From: Bacteroidota bacterium
GTDB lineage: Bacteria; Bacteroidota; Bacteroidia; Bacteroidales; UBA1556
Direction of reading: 5' to 3'
Length of the DNA stretch: 8,030 nt
Assembly (NCBI GenBank): GCA_003973505.1
Contig: QNXT01000194.1
Coordinates: 1 to 8,030, forward strand
In this document: piece after piece, positions 6,795 to 8,030 of the stretch
Position numbering within the stretch: the stretch's first letter is position 1
How the letters are laid out: each line of letters opens with the position of its first letter
Notes under the pieces: generated by a model
Database searches by the model: none
The model's input: the letters and a program-made list of their open reading frames with translations, nothing else
Told to the model about the DNA's origin: nothing
Made by a program: the position numbers and the translations under genes

Positions 6795-6810
6795 GGCAAA
6801 AAGCTATAAT

Positions 6811-6818
6811 CAAACCTA
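6811..6818 (-). promoter_or_regulatory. Putative -7 box (TAGGTTTG) for the MalY/PatB-type gene
   Basis: The minus strand reads TAGGTTTG, a match to TAnnTTTG, which predicts a leader of about 120 nt. Its -33 region would fall on the -7 box of the opposing SPFH promoter. No TTG is visible at that spacing, so support is limited to the -7 box. Confidence 0.35.
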
Positions 6819-6831
6819 TTCCTTTATATTG

Positions 6832-6839
6832 TACTTTTG
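6832..6839 (+). promoter_or_regulatory. Putative -7 box (TACTTTTG) for the SPFH gene
   Basis: TACTTTTG matches TAnnTTTG. Transcription would start near 6846, leaving a leader of about 40 nt to the ATG at 6886 or about 70 nt to the ATG at 6916. Only 13 bases separate it from the opposing box at 6811-6818. No clear -33 TTG was found. Confidence 0.45.
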
Positions 6840-6885
6840 CGGCATTAAATAAAAAGAACATTAATTAATTAAAATCATAGAAACT

Positions 6886-7731
6886 ATGAATCAACAACCA
6901 CAAGGAGAACTAAATATGAAAAAAGTTTTCCCCATTGCCATAATATTTGGCGCAATAATTTTATTAGTAATATTTTGGAGCCGAATGACAATCACCATTG
7001 GTGCCGGAGAATCAGGTGTGGTATTCAACACTTTTGGAAAAGGTATTGATGTCGATCAAGCACCATTGCAAGAGGGGTTTCACTTTATTGCTCCTTGGAA
7101 CAAAGTATATGTTTACTCGGTACGACAAGCAAAACGCGATGAAAGCATGAAAATGTTATCTTCCAACGGATTAGATATTACCATTGAGGTATCAGCTTGG
7201 TACTGGCCTGTAAAAAGCAAACTTCCTTATTTGCACAAAATTATTGGTACAAACTACGAAAATGAAGTAGTAATTCCAGCAATGAGTGATGCAGCTCGTA
7301 CAGTAATTGGTCGTTATACTCCCGAAGAAATTTATTCATCGAAACGAGATGCTATCCGTAGTGAGATGTTTGAAGAAACCAAAGCCATTTTGGATAAAAA
7401 ATACATTCATTTAGACAAAATGCTAATCCGTTCGGTGGTATTACCTCAAAAAATTAAATCGGCTATTGAAACCAAATTAGAGCAAGAGCAATTGGCTTTG
7501 GGTTATAAATTTAAACTTCAACGTGAAGAGAAAGAAGCTGAACGTAAACGAATTGCAGCTGAAGGAGAAGCAGCAGCCAATAAGATTATTAATAGCAGTT
7601 TGACCTCTGAACTTTTGAAAATGCGTGGTATTGAAGCTACCATCAAACTTTCCGAATCACAAAATGCAAAAACCATAATTATCGGTAGTGGTAAAGATGG
7701 TTTACCCTTGATTCTTGGAGGAAATAATTAA
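6886..7731 (+). CDS. Prohibitin/stomatin-like SPFH (band 7) membrane protein
   Basis: A 281-residue protein. Residues 14-30 form one hydrophobic membrane segment, followed by the SPFH domain (about 35-200) with TIGAGESGVVFNTFGKG (36-52), EGFHFIAPW (63-71) and YTPEEIYSSKRDAI (144-157). A Lys/Glu/Ala-rich coiled coil runs from about 190 to 235 and includes AEGEAAANKI (225-234). The C-terminus, IIGSGKDGLPLILG (265-278), is typical of the prohibitin subgroup. Such proteins are membrane-anchored, assemble into large rings through the coiled coil and organise membrane domains or shield proteases; the specific role here is unknown. Two starts are possible. ATG 6886 gives the product described (MNQQPQGELN). 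ATG 6916 is preceded by AAGGAG at 8-base spacing and would start MKKVFPIAII directly before the membrane segment. The longer form is given, but the shorter is equally plausible. No NfeD-type partner is seen; two hairpins follow the stop. Confidence 0.92.
   Translation: MNQQPQGELNMKKVFPIAIIFGAIILLVIFWSRMTITIGAGESGVVFNTFGKGIDVDQAPLQEGFHFIAPWNKVYVYSVRQAKRDESMKMLSSNGLDITIEVSAWYWPVKSKLPYLHKIIGTNYENEVVIPAMSDAARTVIGRYTPEEIYSSKRDAIRSEMFEETKAILDKKYIHLDKMLIRSVVLPQKIKSAIETKLEQEQLALGYKFKLQREEKEAERKRIAAEGEAAANKIINSSLTSELLKMRGIEATIKLSESQNAKTIIIGSGKDGLPLILGGNN
6902..6907 (+). promoter_or_regulatory. Shine-Dalgarno AAGGAG before internal ATG 6916 of the SPFH gene
   Basis: AAGGAG, then AA, ends 8 bases before the in-frame ATG at 6916, which is optimal spacing. 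The motif lies inside the coding sequence if translation starts at 6886 (codons for Gln6-Gly7-Glu8). Bacteroidota genes usually lack such sites, so it may mark the true start, or it may be chance in a QGE-coding stretch. Confidence 0.5.
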
Positions 7732-7759
7732 TTAGTGCATTTTTATGCAAGCACTAATT
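7730..7759 (+). repeat. 9-bp hairpin starting in the SPFH stop codon
   Basis: AATTAGTGC (7730-7738) pairs with GCACTAATT (7751-7759) around a 12-base loop. The left arm begins within the TAA stop codon. The sequence after it is GAAAAAAC, not a T run, so it is not a classical terminator by itself. It may act as a 3' mRNA end stabiliser next to the real terminator downstream. Confidence 0.6.
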
Positions 7760-7773
7760 GAAAAAACAAAATT

Positions 7774-7820
7774 GGATATTTGGGTATTATTAATTTAATA
7801 ATATCCGGATATCCTTTTTT
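7774..7820 (+). terminator. Strong intrinsic terminator after the SPFH gene
   Basis: Arms 7774-7791 and 7797-7814 form an 18-bp stem with only three G-T wobbles and no bulge, closed by the loop AATTT and followed by TTTTTT (7815-7820). It separates the SPFH gene from the crotonase gene, whose ATG is only 31 bases past the T run. Between them I found no TAnnTTTG box, so the promoter of the next gene is unclear. Confidence 0.9.
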
Positions 7821-7850
7821 ATTCACACCCCCTTAATTAATACCAAAAAT

Positions 7851-8030
7851 ATGATTCGATTTGAAATAAACAAGCATATTGCACAACTTACATTTGACCA
7901 TGATGCAAAGCGCAATGCTTTATCATTCGAAATGCTTGATGAAATTTATTCAGCCTTTGATAAAATTACTGATGATATTCGTGTATTTATTATAAAAGCT
8001 AATAAGGGTGCAAAGGTATGGTCTGCAGGA
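7851..8030 (+). CDS. Enoyl-CoA hydratase/isomerase (crotonase) family protein, N-terminal part; possible methylmalonyl-CoA decarboxylase
   Basis: An open frame from ATG 7851 runs without a stop to the window edge, giving 60 residues beginning MIRFEINKHIAQLTFD. It has the N-terminal crotonase pattern: a first beta hairpin, KRNALSFEMLDEI (20-32), a helix, then RVFIIKANKGAKVWSAG (44-60). The SAG element starts the CoA-binding oxyanion-hole segment, which in this family continues as SAGxD. The KGAKVWSAG version, with a two-residue insertion relative to the common form, resembles E. coli ScpB (YgfG; GSKVFSAG by memory), a methylmalonyl-CoA decarboxylase. That enzyme converts methylmalonyl-CoA to propionyl-CoA and would fit propionate metabolism in Bacteroidota. 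The catalytic region lies outside the window, so only the family is firm. It follows a strong terminator, so it is a separate unit. Confidence 0.85.
   Translation, partial: MIRFEINKHIAQLTFDHDAKRNALSFEMLDEIYSAFDKITDDIRVFIIKANKGAKVWSAG

Overview
The window looks like an ordinary chromosomal segment of a Bacteroidota bacterium, probably of the Bacteroidales/Marinilabiliales type. The base composition is AT-rich. Two lipoproteins have short lipobox signals. Intergenic regions carry boxes matching the Bacteroidota -7 consensus TAnnTTTG. The protein set (OmpH/Skp-like lipoprotein, about 730-residue RecQ, KpsF/GutQ isomerase, MalY/PatB-type aminotransferase, prohibitin-like SPFH protein) is usual for the phylum. 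Placement below phylum is a guess.

Layout, left to right. (1) The 3' part of an endonuclease/exonuclease/phosphatase-fold gene (+), which enters from the left edge. (2) A bidirectional terminator. (3) A two-gene minus-strand operon of an OmpH/Skp-like lipoprotein followed by a MORN-repeat lipoprotein; stop and start overlap by one base. (4) A hairpin terminator and then recQ (-). (5) A 288-bp divergent intergenic region. (6) kdsD (+), the arabinose-5-phosphate isomerase of Kdo synthesis. (7) A 263-bp convergent spacer holding an imperfect palindrome that resembles a dispersed repeat. (8) A MalY/PatB-type PLP enzyme (-). (9) A divergent promoter region. (10) A prohibitin-like SPFH membrane protein (+). 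(11) Two hairpins, the second a strong intrinsic terminator. (12) The first 60 codons of a crotonase-fold gene (+), cut by the right edge and resembling methylmalonyl-CoA decarboxylase.

How the genes relate. Several products serve the envelope: the two lipoproteins, KdsD (lipopolysaccharide Kdo branch) and the SPFH protein (inner membrane). RecQ, the C-S lyase-like enzyme and the crotonase are independent housekeeping or metabolic functions. Most units are separately promoted and terminated; only the two lipoprotein genes are clearly coupled.

I found no defence island, CRISPR array, insertion sequence, tRNA or rRNA, and no clear evidence of an undescribed system. The items most worth a second look are the palindromic element at 5338-5444, the well-placed Shine-Dalgarno in front of an internal ATG of the SPFH gene (unusual in this phylum), the overlapping divergent promoter boxes at 6811-6839, and the regular 24-residue repeats of the MORN lipoprotein.
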